Positions 43,494 to 55,200 of a DNA stretch of 64,000 nucleotides are shown one piece after another. The DNA is from Balanoglossus misakiensis (taxonomy: Eukaryota; Hemichordata). Positions within the stretch are counted from its first letter, which is position 1; each line of letters opens with the position of its first letter. The stretch spans positions 9,734,001 to 9,798,000 of the forward strand of contig CM082596.2 in NCBI GenBank assembly GCA_040954595.2. Reading direction: 5' to 3'. Under the pieces are notes generated by a model. That model made no database searches and was not told where the DNA came from. It worked only from the letters and a program-made list of their open reading frames with translations. Made by a program: the position numbers and the translations under genes.

Positions 43494-43775
43494 CTTAAAG
43501 GGACAAAGTCCTCTCTCTTGCTGCCCTTTTCCATCAATTATGTTTGATACAAGATACCGTTTATGTTAATGTACATGTGAATATGTAGTGAATGGACGTT
43601 CAATCACACACAACTTCCATCCTGCTTGTATGATAAGAGAGTAGAACCTCACCCAACATGAATTGATGGTAGAGACCAATTATTTAAATTGGCGTGATTT
43701 TTCACTCTCGTATCTACAAGTGGGGTGGAAGTTGTCTGTGGTTGAGCGTTCATTCACTACATATACACATGTACT
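43494..43775 (+). mobile_element. Foldback element, relative of 34440-34705
   Basis: It starts TTAAAGGGACAAAGTCCTCT. Internal inverted arms ACACAACTTCCATCC (43607) and GGTGGAAGTTGTCTGTG (43723) with CTCACTAC/GTAGTGAA elements form a long hairpin. Same family as 34440 in opposite orientation. Confidence 0.55.
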
Positions 43776-43804
43776 TGGAGATAAATATTCTTAGCCTTAT
43801 AGTT

Positions 43805-45135
43805 CAACCACACAAAGAAGTATTTTTGTGATAAATTGCAACTGTCTGTAGCCTCTGGGAAGGACCACAAAAAATGGCAAGTCATCAATGAAATTTTGAA
43901 CAAAAATTCAAAGGTTAATGCTCCACAAAAAATAAAAGATGACAAACACCCCGGGAATTTTGTTACTAAAAATATTGATATAGCTGACGCCTTTAATTCT
44001 TTTTTTTGTCAACATTGGACAAAATATAGCATCACAAATACATTGTAGCGCTATCTAGCATCACAAATACATTGTAGCGCTAATTTCAATGATTGCCTTG
44101 GTATTCGTCATTTTCATTCTTTCTTTTTCCATCCTGTGCATTCTGGTGATATACTCAGAGAAATTAATGTATTAGATCATTGTAAAGCTGCTGGTTTTGA
44201 TGATATTTATCCAAAACTTGTAAAGGAATCAGCTGATTATATTACAGAACCATTTGCTCATATTGTTAATATTTCCTTGTCACAGGGTATTTTTCCAGAG
44301 AAACTGAAAATGGCAAGAGTAACACCAATTTTTAAAAAGGGTTGTGTTCATGATATAGGAAATTACAAACCTATCTCTGTCTTGCCAATCTTTAGTAAGC
44401 TGTACGAGTCTATTGTAAATAAGCAACTGTGTTCTTTTTTTGAAAAATTTGATATTCCCACTAACAGCCAATATGGATTTCGTAAGAAATTTAGCACCAA
44501 TTTAGCTTTAGCAGATCTCACAACTGAAAAAGCACATTGATAACGGTATCTTCATTGATTTTTAAAAGGCATTTGATACGATTAACCACACAATTTTGTT
44601 AGCTAAGCTATGCCACTATGGGATTAGGGGATCCACACTTAATTGGTTTAAGACTTATATAGAAGACCGACAACAGTATGTCAAGGTCAATAATTATACT
44701 TCAAAAGTGAAAAGGATCTCCTGTGGGATTCCACAGGGATCAATTCTAGGTCCACTTCTTTTTCTAGTATATATAAATGATATCTGCAGGTCCTCAGACT
44801 ATTTTCAATTCAGGTTATTTGAAGATGATACCAATTTATTTTGTTCAGATAAGCAGGACAAAATCGATCTTGCCACTCTGAATGTTTAGCTAACTAAAGT
44901 ACAGACCTGGTGTAAGTCAAATAAACTTACTATTAATATTGACAAAACAAACTATGTTATTTTCAAAACAGCCCAGGCAAAATTTAATCCTGAGGGGGAT
45001 TTATATGTCTCTGATTTACCAATACGAAATGTTTCATCTGCTGTTTATCTTGGAGTTACTCTTGACTCATCATTATCCTGGAAGTCTCACATCAACATTA
45101 TTTTTAAGAAGGTTAGCCATGATCATACATGCGTT
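43805..45135 (+). pseudogene. Truncated second copy of the ORF1/EN/RT LINE
   Basis: Nearly identical to 48903-50190 of the larger copy. It contains KKWQVINEILNKNSKVNAPQ, then RVTPIFKKGCVHDIGNYKPI, GIPQGSILGPLLFLVYINDI and RLFEDDTNLF. The catalytic Ala-Asp-Asp is Glu-Asp-Asp here (codon 44821), and there is a stop after NV at about 44889, a 15-bp loss near 44534 and a 27-bp internal duplication near 44042-44085. Both ends are missing. Similar ~35-bp sequences (AAATATTCTTAGCCTTATAG, AAATATTCTAAGCTTAATAG) lie on each side, at 43782 and 45281. Confidence 0.85.
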
Positions 45136-45239
45136 TTTCTTTAAAAATGTCCCTAACAGTAATTTTCATCCTGACTTTCATTCTGACATAACAGTTATAT
45201 GTTGAGATGACTGTCCATGATACGATGCAGGATGCAAAA

Positions 45240-46299
45240 ATATCACACTGAAGCCATTTACATATGACAATTACCTGGAAATAAATATTCTAAGCTTAAT
45301 AGTTCAACCTCACTTGCGTTATTTGTTTCATTTTTTCTCAAATTGGTTTAAATAAATGCATTAACGGGCATTTATTTGAATCTGGTTATTCTCTCAGAAT
45401 TTTTGTTTTATGTTTCAACCACATCACACATTTTCTTGTTCTCCTGCCTGGAATTTATCCCAAAATGTCTATGAGTCAACAAGTCATGTTTACGTGTGTA
45501 GACCATTCTTACTATTAAGAAATGCATTCAAGTCCGGGCTTGAATGCATTTTTTGTCAACAAAAACACATGCTGGTAGAGTTGAGAAGACAAATACTAAT
45601 CCTGATATAGGGAGCCGAACAAGAAACCATGGTTTACACACAGAACAATAAAACTGACAAAATAGTCACAAGTTACAGATAGTTGTGCCAGTTTTATTAT
45701 AGAGATTAATGACGGAAAATGCACTTTTGTCGAATAGAGTGTCTGTTTCATAGCCAGCGACTTATGACAGTTACAAGGCCAACAAAGATGTTTTCCAGTT
45801 GCATGGAGAAGCTTCGATAAAGATTTAATAAACTAGCATCTCTGAAATCATGTACGCCTATTTTGGGACCTCTCTGTTAGCATATAGCACAACTGCAAAT
45901 TAATTGACAGAGAAATATCCATGTGTGCACATATCGTGCACTTACTGTGTTGCGATAGGCTCTGGCTACCTGAGCCTTGAAATGCATCGTCGCCCGGGCC
46001 GGTTGCGTGTTATACTCGAAATAACCATTTGCTAATTTCTAACAGCAATTACTTTTCTTGTAGATGTTCACTTAGTAAATACAGTTTAATTTTTCGTGTA
46101 ATACATATACATTATTCTCTATTTCGGTATGTGGTGTTTTACAGTAAGATGATAAGATTTCTTGGGCGATGGCTAAAGTATCTTCGTCCTGTTCTTTCTT
46201 CCATTGACATTACAAATAACTTGCTGCAAGTTTATACATATGATATCCATAAGTCATGTGTCAAAATATTCTTTCCCACTTTACATGTGCACAAGTTTT
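45240..46299. other. Non-coding
   Basis: No gene supported. A small palindrome AATGCATTCAAGTCCGGGCTTGAATGCATT lies at about 45521-45551. Confidence 0.4.
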
Positions 46300-46324
46300 C
46301 ACTGTGTGAAATGTTCTGTATCCA

Positions 46325-46590
46325 TCGAGTTACAGCAGAATCCATTTTGATGGATTCTTACAATATACAATGGAATCCACAGAGAATCCTTCGATATCCT
46401 CTACATGGTATCCAGCATAAGAATATACAATGGATTCTCACAGTATCCACAAATCTTTGGTATTTGAGAATACATTTCAGAATCCTTTGTGGATACCGCT
46501 GGATACTGTTACCACAATGCATTGTGGTATTACTGTCTAACAGTAAGAGCGGGAATCCATCATTCAAACCATTGGATTCTGTTGCCATTA
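46325..46590. repeat. Left subterminal GGATTC/GAATCC array
   Basis: About twelve copies of GGATTC, GAATCC, GGATAC or GTATCC in both orientations, such as TTTTGATGGATTCTTACAAT. Likely transposase-binding sites; inference from CACTA elements. Confidence 0.6.
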
Positions 46591-46947
46591 TGCATTTTGG
46601 GTTTCAAAGGCGAAGTTGAGCATAGCAACATGGAAGGGTCACCAACAAAATTTTAAAAATCTTAAAAGTTTGAAACATTGTATTTTTCACATAACTGACT
46701 AATTACTCGGGCTTCATGCTAATGGTTGCGATGTCTAAGCTAAAGTGGACGTTCAGCACTAATATGCAATTTGAACTGAGATTAAGCCATGATTTCTCTC
46801 TAAGTAGTAATTGATTTAAACATTTAAATTCTCTGTGCTCTTGGTTCAGTCCTGGACTCTACCGCTTTGGTGTGTTACAACGCATATTGTTTAATTTTGT
46901 ATGCTTGGTCGAGAAATGCACAATAGCTTGGTTAAATTGAGAGGTAG

Positions 46948-47430
46948 GTGTATCTTGAAATAAGAGGCATACCAGAATTGCCAAATGAAAATACTGATAC
47001 AGTAGCCCTGAAAGTCATCCAACTCATAGAAAAAGACATAACCAGTTCAGATATTGACGTGTCACATCGAATCAAGAAACGTCAAGCACTCGGCAATGAA
47101 CACATTGACCACGGTACCAATACCCGGTTTCCTGCCGCAATCATTGTGCGTTTCACCAGAAGAAAAATTCATGACGCGGTCTACAAGCAACGCAAAAATA
47201 TGTCTCGCTTCAAAACATCGGACATTGGCTACCAAGTAGAAAACAAGATATACATCAACGAAAATCTGACACCAGGACGAAGATCTTTATTCACAAAGGT
47301 AAATGCCAGAAGAAAAGAATATGGATGGAAATACTTGTGGACGCAATACGGAAAAATCCTGAAAAAGAAAGTCGACGGGTCACCAACTGTCTACATTCCG
47401 AATGAGGAAAGTCTCGCCAAAATCTGCTAG
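46948..47430 (+). CDS. LINE ORF1 protein (RRM-like, nucleic-acid binding)
   Basis: 160 codons. LEIRGIPELPNENTDTVALK then DIDVSHRIKKR, AAIIVRFTRRKIHDAVYK and YINENLTPGRRSLFTKVNAR follow the pattern of LINE ORF1p central (RRM-like) and C-terminal domains, which coat the RNA. The N-terminal coiled coil would lie upstream of 46948 but is not open; the given start may be an internal Met of a 5'-truncated ORF1. Confidence 0.7.
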   Translation: MYLEIRGIPELPNENTDTVALKVIQLIEKDITSSDIDVSHRIKKRQALGNEHIDHGTNTRFPAAIIVRFTRRKIHDAVYKQRKNMSRFKTSDIGYQVENKIYINENLTPGRRSLFTKVNARRKEYGWKYLWTQYGKILKKKVDGSPTVYIPNEESLAKIC

Positions 47431-47497
47431 GCGTCCTTTAACTACTACATCATAGTGTACAAGCAAACTCATCATCGGCGAAACCACAGACCACTTC

Positions 47498-48187
47498 TTG
47501 CAAAGTAACTATAATTGTAAGTCTTATACTTTGGACGAATTTAATGCAAACGATTCCCTTCTGACTCTGCAGTCATTTTCAACTCTTCATTTGAATATTA
47601 GATCGATCAGACGTCACTTTGATGACTTGTCAGTTGTTCTGTCGCTATTGAAATGCAAATTTTCTGTCATTGCCCTCAGTGAAACATGGCTAGACCCAGG
47701 TGTTGATGCATCATTATATAACCTCCCTTCATACAACTTTGTTCATAAATGTAGAGCTGTTTCCAGAGGAGGAGGTGTTGGTCTCTATTTACACGAGTCG
47801 TTATCATACTCTATAATAGACTCAGTTGTTCTCCAACATTGCGAATGTCTTTTTGTTGAAATCCTACTTGAAAAAAGCAAGGTCATCATAGGTGTCATAT
47901 ATCGCAGACCAAATACACCTACTCAGGAATTTTTAACCAGTTTATCAGATTGTCTTGATAATCTACGCATTACCAACAAAAAATGCGTTTTACTAGGGGA
48001 TTTCAATATAAATATAGATGGCGATAACACTGTCTTTAATGAATATATCGCTACTCTTAGTGGTAATAATTTTTATCAAATCATGGATGTACCGACCAGA
48101 ATAACTACTCACACCTCCACATTAATAGATCATTGTCATGTAAATTTTCGTGACCAGTTCATTGAAAGTGAGACAGTATACACATGA
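47498..48187 (+). pseudogene. LINE APE endonuclease, interrupted
   Basis: Contains STLHLNIRSIRRHFDDL, VIALSETWLD (catalytic Glu), RGGGVGLYLHESL, GVIYRRPN, LLGDFNIN (catalytic Asp/Asn) and the start of the last motif (TSTLIDHCHVNF). It ends at a stop supplied by the inserted palindromic element at about 48180; the closing S-D-H motif (DISDHYPIF) resumes at 48488. The enzyme nicks target DNA for priming. Confidence 0.85.
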
Positions 48188-48482
48188 TGACTGACTATGA
48201 GGGCAACAGTGTATTTTGATGACCGAGGGTGCTGCTAGTCACAACTAAAACAGTCTTGTTTTCCCGAGGGCATAGCCCGAGGGAAACAGACTGTTTTGGT
48301 GTGACTGGCAGTCCCGAGGTCATTAAAAATACACTGTTGCCCGAATATGTCAGTCATCATGTGTTTTATAACACACCAAACCGATCGAACTGATGCCCTA
48401 GGCAACAGTTCGAAATGACTAATGTCACGTGACGTCGTATTGACGAATCACGATCGAGGGTTCGCTGCATGGTGTGTTATAA
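48182..48482. mobile_element. Palindromic MITE inserted in the endonuclease
   Basis: The main hairpin arms are 48183-48270 and 48275-48362 (CACATGATGACTGAC with its complement, GGGCAACAGTGTATTTT with its complement) around GGGCATAGCCCGAGGG. A second stem TTATAACACACCA/TGGTGTGTTATAA spans 48367-48481. The exact duplication is unclear because AT-rich bases repeat at both edges. Confidence 0.65.
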
Positions 48483-49070
48483 TACAGACTGATATAAGTG
48501 ACCATTATCCCATCTTTGCCATCTTTAAGGATTTACGCCATGTATTCAATGTTGAAACAACTGATTTCAAGTGTGATTTTTCTTTATTTGATCCAGTTTC
48601 TTATAAAAATGACTTTGCAAATATTTCTTGGCAGGATGTTTACGACTCTAATGATCCGAATGTTGCCTATAATACCTTTTACAAATTGTTTCATGATATG
48701 GCAACAAGACACGTGCCAGTCAAACGGTGTTCAAACCAGCGTAAGCGCTTACGGAAACCATGGATCACAAAAGGACTTCTGGTCTCAATTAAAAACAAGC
48801 ATAAGATGTTCTCCAAAACAAAACGCCATTCTGCAAGCTCATCTATTCATCAAGAGTACAAACTTTATCGCAACCTGTTAACAAAGCTGATGCGACGAGC
48901 AAAAAAGAAGTATTTTTGTGATAAATTGCAACTGTCTGTAGCCTCTGGGAAGGACCACAAAAAATGGCAAGTCATCAATGAAATCCTGAACAAAAATTCA
49001 AAGGTTAATGCTCCACAAAAAATAAAAGATGACAAAACCCTGGGAATTTTGTTACTAAAAATATTGATAT
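48483..49070 (+). pseudogene. LINE endonuclease-RT linker
   Basis: Frame ISDHYPIFAIFKDLRHVF, KPWITKGLLVSIKNKHKMFS and YRNLLTKLMRRAKKKYFC, the usual linker with an R-K-P-W-I-T motif seen in CR1/Jockey-type elements. A frameshift near 49040 separates it from the RT. Confidence 0.75.
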
Positions 49071-49194
49071 AGCTGACGCTTTTAATTCTTTTTTTGTCAA
49101 CATTGGACAAAATCTAGCATCACAAATACATTGTAGCACTAATTTCAATGATTACCTTGGTATTCGTCATTTTAATTCGTTCTTTTTCCATCCT

Positions 49195-50199
49195 GTGCAT
49201 TCTGGTGATATACTCAGAGAAATTAATTTATTAGACCATTGTAAAGCTGCTGGTTTTGATGAAATATATCCAAAACTTGTAAAGGAAGCAGCTGATTATA
49301 TTACAGAACCATTTGCTCATATTGTTAATATTTCCTTGCCACAGGGTATTTTTCCAGAGAAACTGAAAATGGCAAGAGTAACACCAATTTTTAAAAAGGG
49401 TTGTGTTCATGAAATAGGAAATTACAGACCTATCTCTGTCTTGCCAATCTTTAGTAAGCTGTATGAGTCTATTGTAAATAAGCAACTGTGTTCTTTTTTC
49501 GAAAAATTTGATATTCTCACTAACAGCCAATATGGATTTCGTAAGAAATATAGTACTAAGTTAGCTTTAGCAGATCTCACAACTGAAATATCAAAGCACA
49601 TTGATAACGGTCTTGTTACCTTTGGTATCTTTATTGATTTTAAAAAGGCATTTGATACGATTAACCACACAATTTTGTTAGCTAAGCTATGCCACTATGG
49701 GATTAGGGGATCCACACTTAATTGGTTTAAGACTTATATAGAAGACCGGCAGCAGTATGTCAAGGTCAATAATTGTACTTCAAAAGCGAAAAGGATCTCC
49801 TGTGGGATTCCACAGGGATCAATTCTAGGTCCACTTCTTTTTTTAGTATATATAAATGATATCTGCAGTTCCTCAGACTATTTTCAATTCAGGTTATTTG
49901 CTGACGATACCAATTTATTTTGTTCAGATAAGCAGGACAAAATCGATCTTGCCACTCTGAATGTTGAGCTAACTAAAGTACAGACCTGGTGTAAGTCAAA
50001 TAAACTTACTATTAATATTGACAAAACAAACTATGTTATTTTCAAAACAGCCCAGGCGAAGTTTAAGCCTGAGGGGGATTTATATGTCTCTGATTTACCA
50101 ATACATAATGTTTCATCTGCTGTTTATCTTGGAGTTACTCTTGACTCATCATTATCCTGGAAGTCTCACATCAACATTATTTTTAAGAAGGTTAGCTAA
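49195..50199 (+). pseudogene. LINE reverse transcriptase
   Basis: 334 codons with all RT motifs: RVTPIFKKGCVHEIGNYRPI, NSQYGFRKKYST, FIDFKKAFDTINH (catalytic Asp), GIPQGSILGPLLFLVYINDI, RLFADDTNLF (Ala-Asp-Asp at 49900-49908), and YLGVTLDSSLSWKSHI. It ends at a TAA at 50197-50199 inside the conserved region, after which the same frame continues. Likely a single nonsense change in an otherwise young copy. Confidence 0.85.
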
Positions 50200-50724
50200 A
50201 AAATCGGTATTATTTCATATGTACGCCATTATCTCCCTAAGTCTATAATTTTATTATTATACAATTGTCTTATCCTTCCCCATATAATGTATTGTAGCGA
50301 AATATGGGGAAATGCGTATAAAACCTATTTAGATTGTATTTTCAAATTGCAAAAGAGACTTGTAAGACTTATAACATTTTCTAGCCCCAATACACATAGT
50401 GCACCACTTTTTCAGCAACTTGGAATTCTTAATGTTTACAAACTCTGTAAATTTCAAACGTGTGTTTTTGCGTATGATCTAAAGGCAGGGCATTACGCCC
50501 ACTCACTAGATCGCTATGCTTCATTTGTATCACACAAATATTTTACAAGATTTGCCTCTACTGATAAGTTTACGCTTCCCAAAGTAAAACTTACTTCATC
50601 TCAAAATAATTTATACTATTCTATTGCCAAGCATTGGAATGAAATTCCTACACAAATAAAATCAATTCAATCAAGGAATTTATTTAAAACCTCTCTGAAA
50701 ATGTTTCTGTTGAGCATAGATTAA
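50200..50724 (+). pseudogene. LINE RT C-terminal domain
   Basis: Continues KIGIISYVRHYLPKSIILLL and then MYCSEIWGNAYKTYLDCIFK, LQKRLVRLITF and AKHWNEIPTQIKSIQSRNLF, ending at TAA 50722-50724. Corresponds to the thumb/C-terminal region of Jockey/CR1-type elements. Confidence 0.75.
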
Positions 50725-50947
50725 TTTAACCTCTTTTATAAACCTGTTTACTTTGTCACCGCGTTGTTTGACTACCAACTATTGTTTTGTGATATGAATT
50801 GGCAATTATATTAATTGTTTCAATGATTTGTATGTATTTAGGGCCAGGGACACGACTAGTTCCACTAGAACTACTTCCCTGGTCCGCACCAGTTATGTAA
50901 AATGCATCTTTCTGGTGAAATAAACTATCTATCATCAACATCATCTG

Positions 50948-51974
50948 TGGCACAACGCATCAAGTCGCACCAGCTCAGGACAGCCGTTCAATTATCCAAT
51001 GCTTGCCAGGAGTTATAACAAGGTAATATATGTAACATTTTTTCCTGCTAAAGTATGCTCTAGCCTCAACTGGTTGAATGCTTGTGTGGTAAAACAACCG
51101 TCTCATCAGAAAAACAAAACAACTTCGAGGAATTTTCTGTTCTCTAGAACTTATCAGATTTACTTTACCAATGTAATACTGTGATCATAGAATTCTCGAC
51201 CAGTTGTATCCGCCTGTCAAAAATGTATTGAAATGCATGAAGTGACTAGAGCCATGGAACATGAGACCTCCATCAGAACAAAAGTCAATTCCACATAAAT
51301 GTAGTTCCAGGTGTAAAAGGCATGTCCAGTTGAAGGTGCTAAAAGGCATGTCCAGTTGGAGGTGCTAAAAGGCATGACCAGTTGGAGGTGCTAAAGCATT
51401 GCATAATAACAAAAGGTAATCATTATGTATGTTTATTTGTTTCCCCACGGGAATGAGTCATCTGGAAGGAGTACAAACTCAAGCACAGAAGTTCATCCAA
51501 AGTCAGGAATTTATTATTGAAGCATTCAACTGTGAAAGTTCAAAAGCAGACAGGCGTTTGCCATCACCACAATTACAACTCAGAAACAATGGCCCCGGCC
51601 CAGAATACATTATGAATCAAGGAACCTAGTGTAACACGAACATAATTGCAAACACAAACATATACATTTCTTAATAAAAAAGATAAAACATGAATTAAAA
51701 TTACTACATCCCAAATAGGTCCCATTGTACTCCTAATCGAAATAAAACAGTAAATGGAATAAAAGTTCTGAATTTACACATTCCGTGTCCAATGCAAAAC
51801 AGCATGACTAGAGCATGCTTGAACAAAATTCCGATCGTATATCTCAATTATTATAGTGGCTTTCTTTCTAAAACTAAAGGCAGCAAATATCGGTGATATT
51901 TAATGCCATTTTCTAGCTGCAAGGTCACATGGGAAATTTTGAGGGAATGGGCGTAACCCCACGATTATTACTCT
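50948..51974. other. Interior of the CACTA-like element
   Basis: Non-coding. Contains a 27-bp tandem repeat (three copies of AAAAGGCATGTCCAGTTGGA-type units) at 51316-51395. Confidence 0.5.
51316..51395. repeat. 27-bp tandem repeat, 3 copies
   Basis: AAAAGGCATGTCCAGTTGAA, ..GTTGGA, and ..GACCAGTTGGA each followed by GGTGCT. Confidence 0.92.
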
Positions 51975-52206
51975 CATGCAGAATCCATCAAAATCAAGCA
52001 AAGGATTTCTCTGGGAACTGTTACAGAGAATCCACTGAAATACTGTAAAGGATTCTATTGTGGATTCTGAAAGTGTTCCATATTTGACAGAATCCACTAT
52101 TGGATTATATGTGGATTCTCTGAGTATCCACGATGGATATCTCAGGATTCTACTGGATTCTGTAAGAATCCACGAAAGAATCCACAACAATCCTTGGTGG
52201 ATTCAG
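51975..52206. repeat. Right subterminal GGATTC/GAATCC array
   Basis: About eighteen GGATTC/GAATCC or close variants in both orientations, mirroring 46325-46590. Confidence 0.65.
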
Positions 52207-52225
52207 GCTATTTCACACAGTGTTT

Positions 52226-55200
52226 GATGGTGTATTTAATATTAAGGCCCATTGAGGTGAATTTTGCACAGCAGTCTCCAGTCCAAAATACATAAATACA
52301 TAAATGAACCTCTTATAACAGTTGTCGTCATTTCCAGAACAGTGTTGCTTTTGATGTGAAATGTCAGTTGTTACAATTAAAAGTTCTCATTGAACATTGT
52401 GTTGGAATAAGTTGAGATAGGAATAAGCTTAACATAACACTGCTCTTAGTCAAAAATCGTCACCTTCCTAGCATGCAACATTGTGTCGCCTACCTTGTCA
52501 AGTGATTTGAAGGTAAGACCACAATCAGTTAAAAATGCAGAAGTTTGATAAAATAAAATGACCACAAGTTTGACAAATTTCATTACACTATCACGTTTTT
52601 AGGTCCCATTGGTATGTACCATGGGACCTTATGGGATTGATTGCGTCTGTATGTATGGATGGATGTATGGATGGATGTATGTCTGTATGTCCGTCCACAT
52701 CAACAACTTGAAAACCACAGCGCGTATGACCTTGATATTTGGTGTGTAGATGCAGGCAGGGCTGTAGATGGGAGTTTGTTCAAATGAAGTTGTCATTGCC
52801 AAAAATATGCAAATTAGCTGGGAAAATGTGACAAAACTCGGTAACTCAACAACCACTGGTCATATTGATTTGAAAATTGGTATGCATGTACCTTATATCA
52901 ACCTCATACAGTCCTGTATGTTTTGAGCTAATATTATCGATTTCCTATTTTTTATGCATTTTTTTTTATTTTTCCATGTTATTCAATAAAAAGTCTTCAT
53001 TTCTCAAAGTGATGGGCTTACTTCTTTGAAATTTAGTATGAAGCTTCCTAATGATTGTCTGAGTAACCATAGTTTTGTTCAAATTGTTGCAAAATTTGCA
53101 TATTTATTATTTTGAGCAATATTTGCCATATTTGGTCAATTTTTTTTTTCCTTAAAACCGCATGCCAGATGGCTTTGCAATTTGGTAGGCATGTTCGTAG
53201 GGGTAACCTAAGTAATATGCTGTAAAAAAAATTTATATCTGCATAAATGTGTTATCGGGGAAACTTTTGCAATTTTTGTCAAAATTTTTTTTGTCTGAAA
53301 CTGCTTGTCATATTGCATTGAACTTTGGCAGCATGTTCCTTGTAGTGATTGAAGTAAGATTTGCAAAATTTTGGTGATATTTGCATATTTGTGTTTTTGC
53401 CACTTTTGAACAAATATTTTCTGTGAAACTGCTTGTTGGATTGCTTTGAAATTAGTTTTTTCTCTGATTGCTTTGAAATTTAGGATATAATTTCATAACA
53501 CATGTATCTGTTCCAGGGCTGACTGAAAGAAGTTGCTTCTCATTTGTGTTTGTACAGACAATTTTTGGTCATTTTTTTTTCTAGCATCAGTTGTAAGACT
53601 GCCATGACACATGACAGTTTATTGGGCATGTTCCTTATTAATTTTTTTACATTCCATATTTCTATATGGTAAGATCATATCTGATAGCAATGTCACCTGT
53701 AATTTTTATCTGGTGTGTCACTGTTTCCGCATAATCCTCAAATGGGACCACAGTGTCCTTGACGCTATTTTTTTTCATTTTGATGCTTGAAATGAGGTAA
53801 AATCTGTTGTTGAGATTAGCATTCCAATGGCGCTTGGGTGAAGACGTTTGCTGGTGAAGCTGCGCCACCTAAGTCTAATTTGCAAGTCTTTCTACCCGCT
53901 TTCTCAGCCGTTACCCCTTCTAGTAGTTTCATAATTTTATTGGTATTTTAAAAATGTTTTCCTGTTTTTTTTGTTTACTTTTTTATTTATTTTTTTACTT
54001 TTTGTTGATTGTAATGCTGTATGGCGTACCAGTCATTTCAGTACTTTTACTATTTTATTACCATTACGAATAGTCAGAATACAGGGATGACGCCGTTATG
54101 GCGTTAGCCATTCACAATATATGTGACAGCTGGGTTGACATAGCTATATAAAGTGCTGTAGACACAGTGACGTGACAGAGCCTGAAATGTATGCCTGTCC
54201 TATCACTGCATGTATAGGATCGTGGACATGGGTTTGAATACAGAACTGTAATATAGTCTGAATGATTTTTTTCTCTCCAATATACACACAATTCTGCCTG
54301 TAGAGGCTACATTGGCCCAATTTTCTAAAATATATCTCTTGAAATACAATATCTACTCAACATGTCATGATTTACTGTATACTTGTTCGAGCGGTATCCT
54401 TATGACAGTCACACCTAGGCGACTCCACTGAAGTCTCTGGATAATAAGCGGACACGCGAACATGCATTAAATACACGTAAACTCCTCGACTGTGATTTAC
54501 ACGAAAAGCCGAAACGGCGGAGGGAATCACCATCAATCACCCAACACTCACGCAGGGCAGCGATCTGCAGTAGAAAAAATAATGCCAATCGGCATGGCAA
54601 AGTAACACTTAAAATTTACATGTCCATACATTTATGAGACGCATGTGCTGAATGGTACTGTGTCCCGGAAGCTTGAATTGCCTGATTAATAATTAAAACA
54701 TGCAAATATACCACAGCCTCTTATGGCAATTCAGAAACTATCGCTCTAAAAGGACCATGGTTGCGACAATATTTGCCAAAAAGCTGTATAAACTGTAGCT
54801 CATGATAATTCCTGACTTTAACGCGATCTGGTAGAAAAGTGTTTGCTTGTTTGTTACTTGATTGTGGTGGAGTGTTATTTATTTGCTAGCGACTAAACAA
54901 ACATTCTGAGCTATAAATTAAGTGTGTTGAGTGGTTTCTGTCAAAGTCTATACCCGTAAAGCCAATATAACAAACAGTATTTAATCTTTTAGACTCATAG
55001 TAAATTGCTTCTGATATGTACCTGTACATATCAAGCTGAACAGACAGCATGTCAATAAACTTCAAACTAAACCATCAGAATATCAAAAACAACAATACCT
55101 AGGGAATAGTCACAGAAACCTAATTAATGGAAGGTCAAACTTATGACTTTTATAGTGGTCTTGTGTGGACAGGGATGTCATTTACACTTCTTTACTTAGT

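Larger units (their letters stand above)
46940..50947 (+). mobile_element. Near full-length two-ORF LINE (Jockey/CR1 superclade)
   Basis: ORF1, an APE endonuclease, RT and a C-terminal domain occur in order, followed by AAATAAACTATC and a short ATCATCAACATCATC tail. The copy is interrupted by a MITE in the endonuclease and has a few frame breaks. The clade is not settled. Confidence 0.8.
46300..52222. mobile_element. CACTA-like DNA transposon with LINE nested inside
   Basis: The left end CACTGTGTGAAATGTTCTGT and the right end (complement) CACTGTGTGAAATAGCCTGA are inverted repeats, flanked by TTT on both sides (46297-46299, 52223-52225). Just inside both ends are dense arrays of GGATTC/GAATCC and GGATAC/GTATCC words (46325-46590 and 51975-52206). 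CACTG-type ends, a 3-bp duplication and subterminal short repeats are the known signature of EnSpm/CACTA elements. Without the LINE the element is about 1.9 kb and has no transposase, so it is non-autonomous. Confidence 0.65.

Noticed and set aside
46029-46619. 196-codon plus-strand frame
   Set aside because: It crosses the CACTA-like terminus and its GGATTC array; the composition reflects the repeats.
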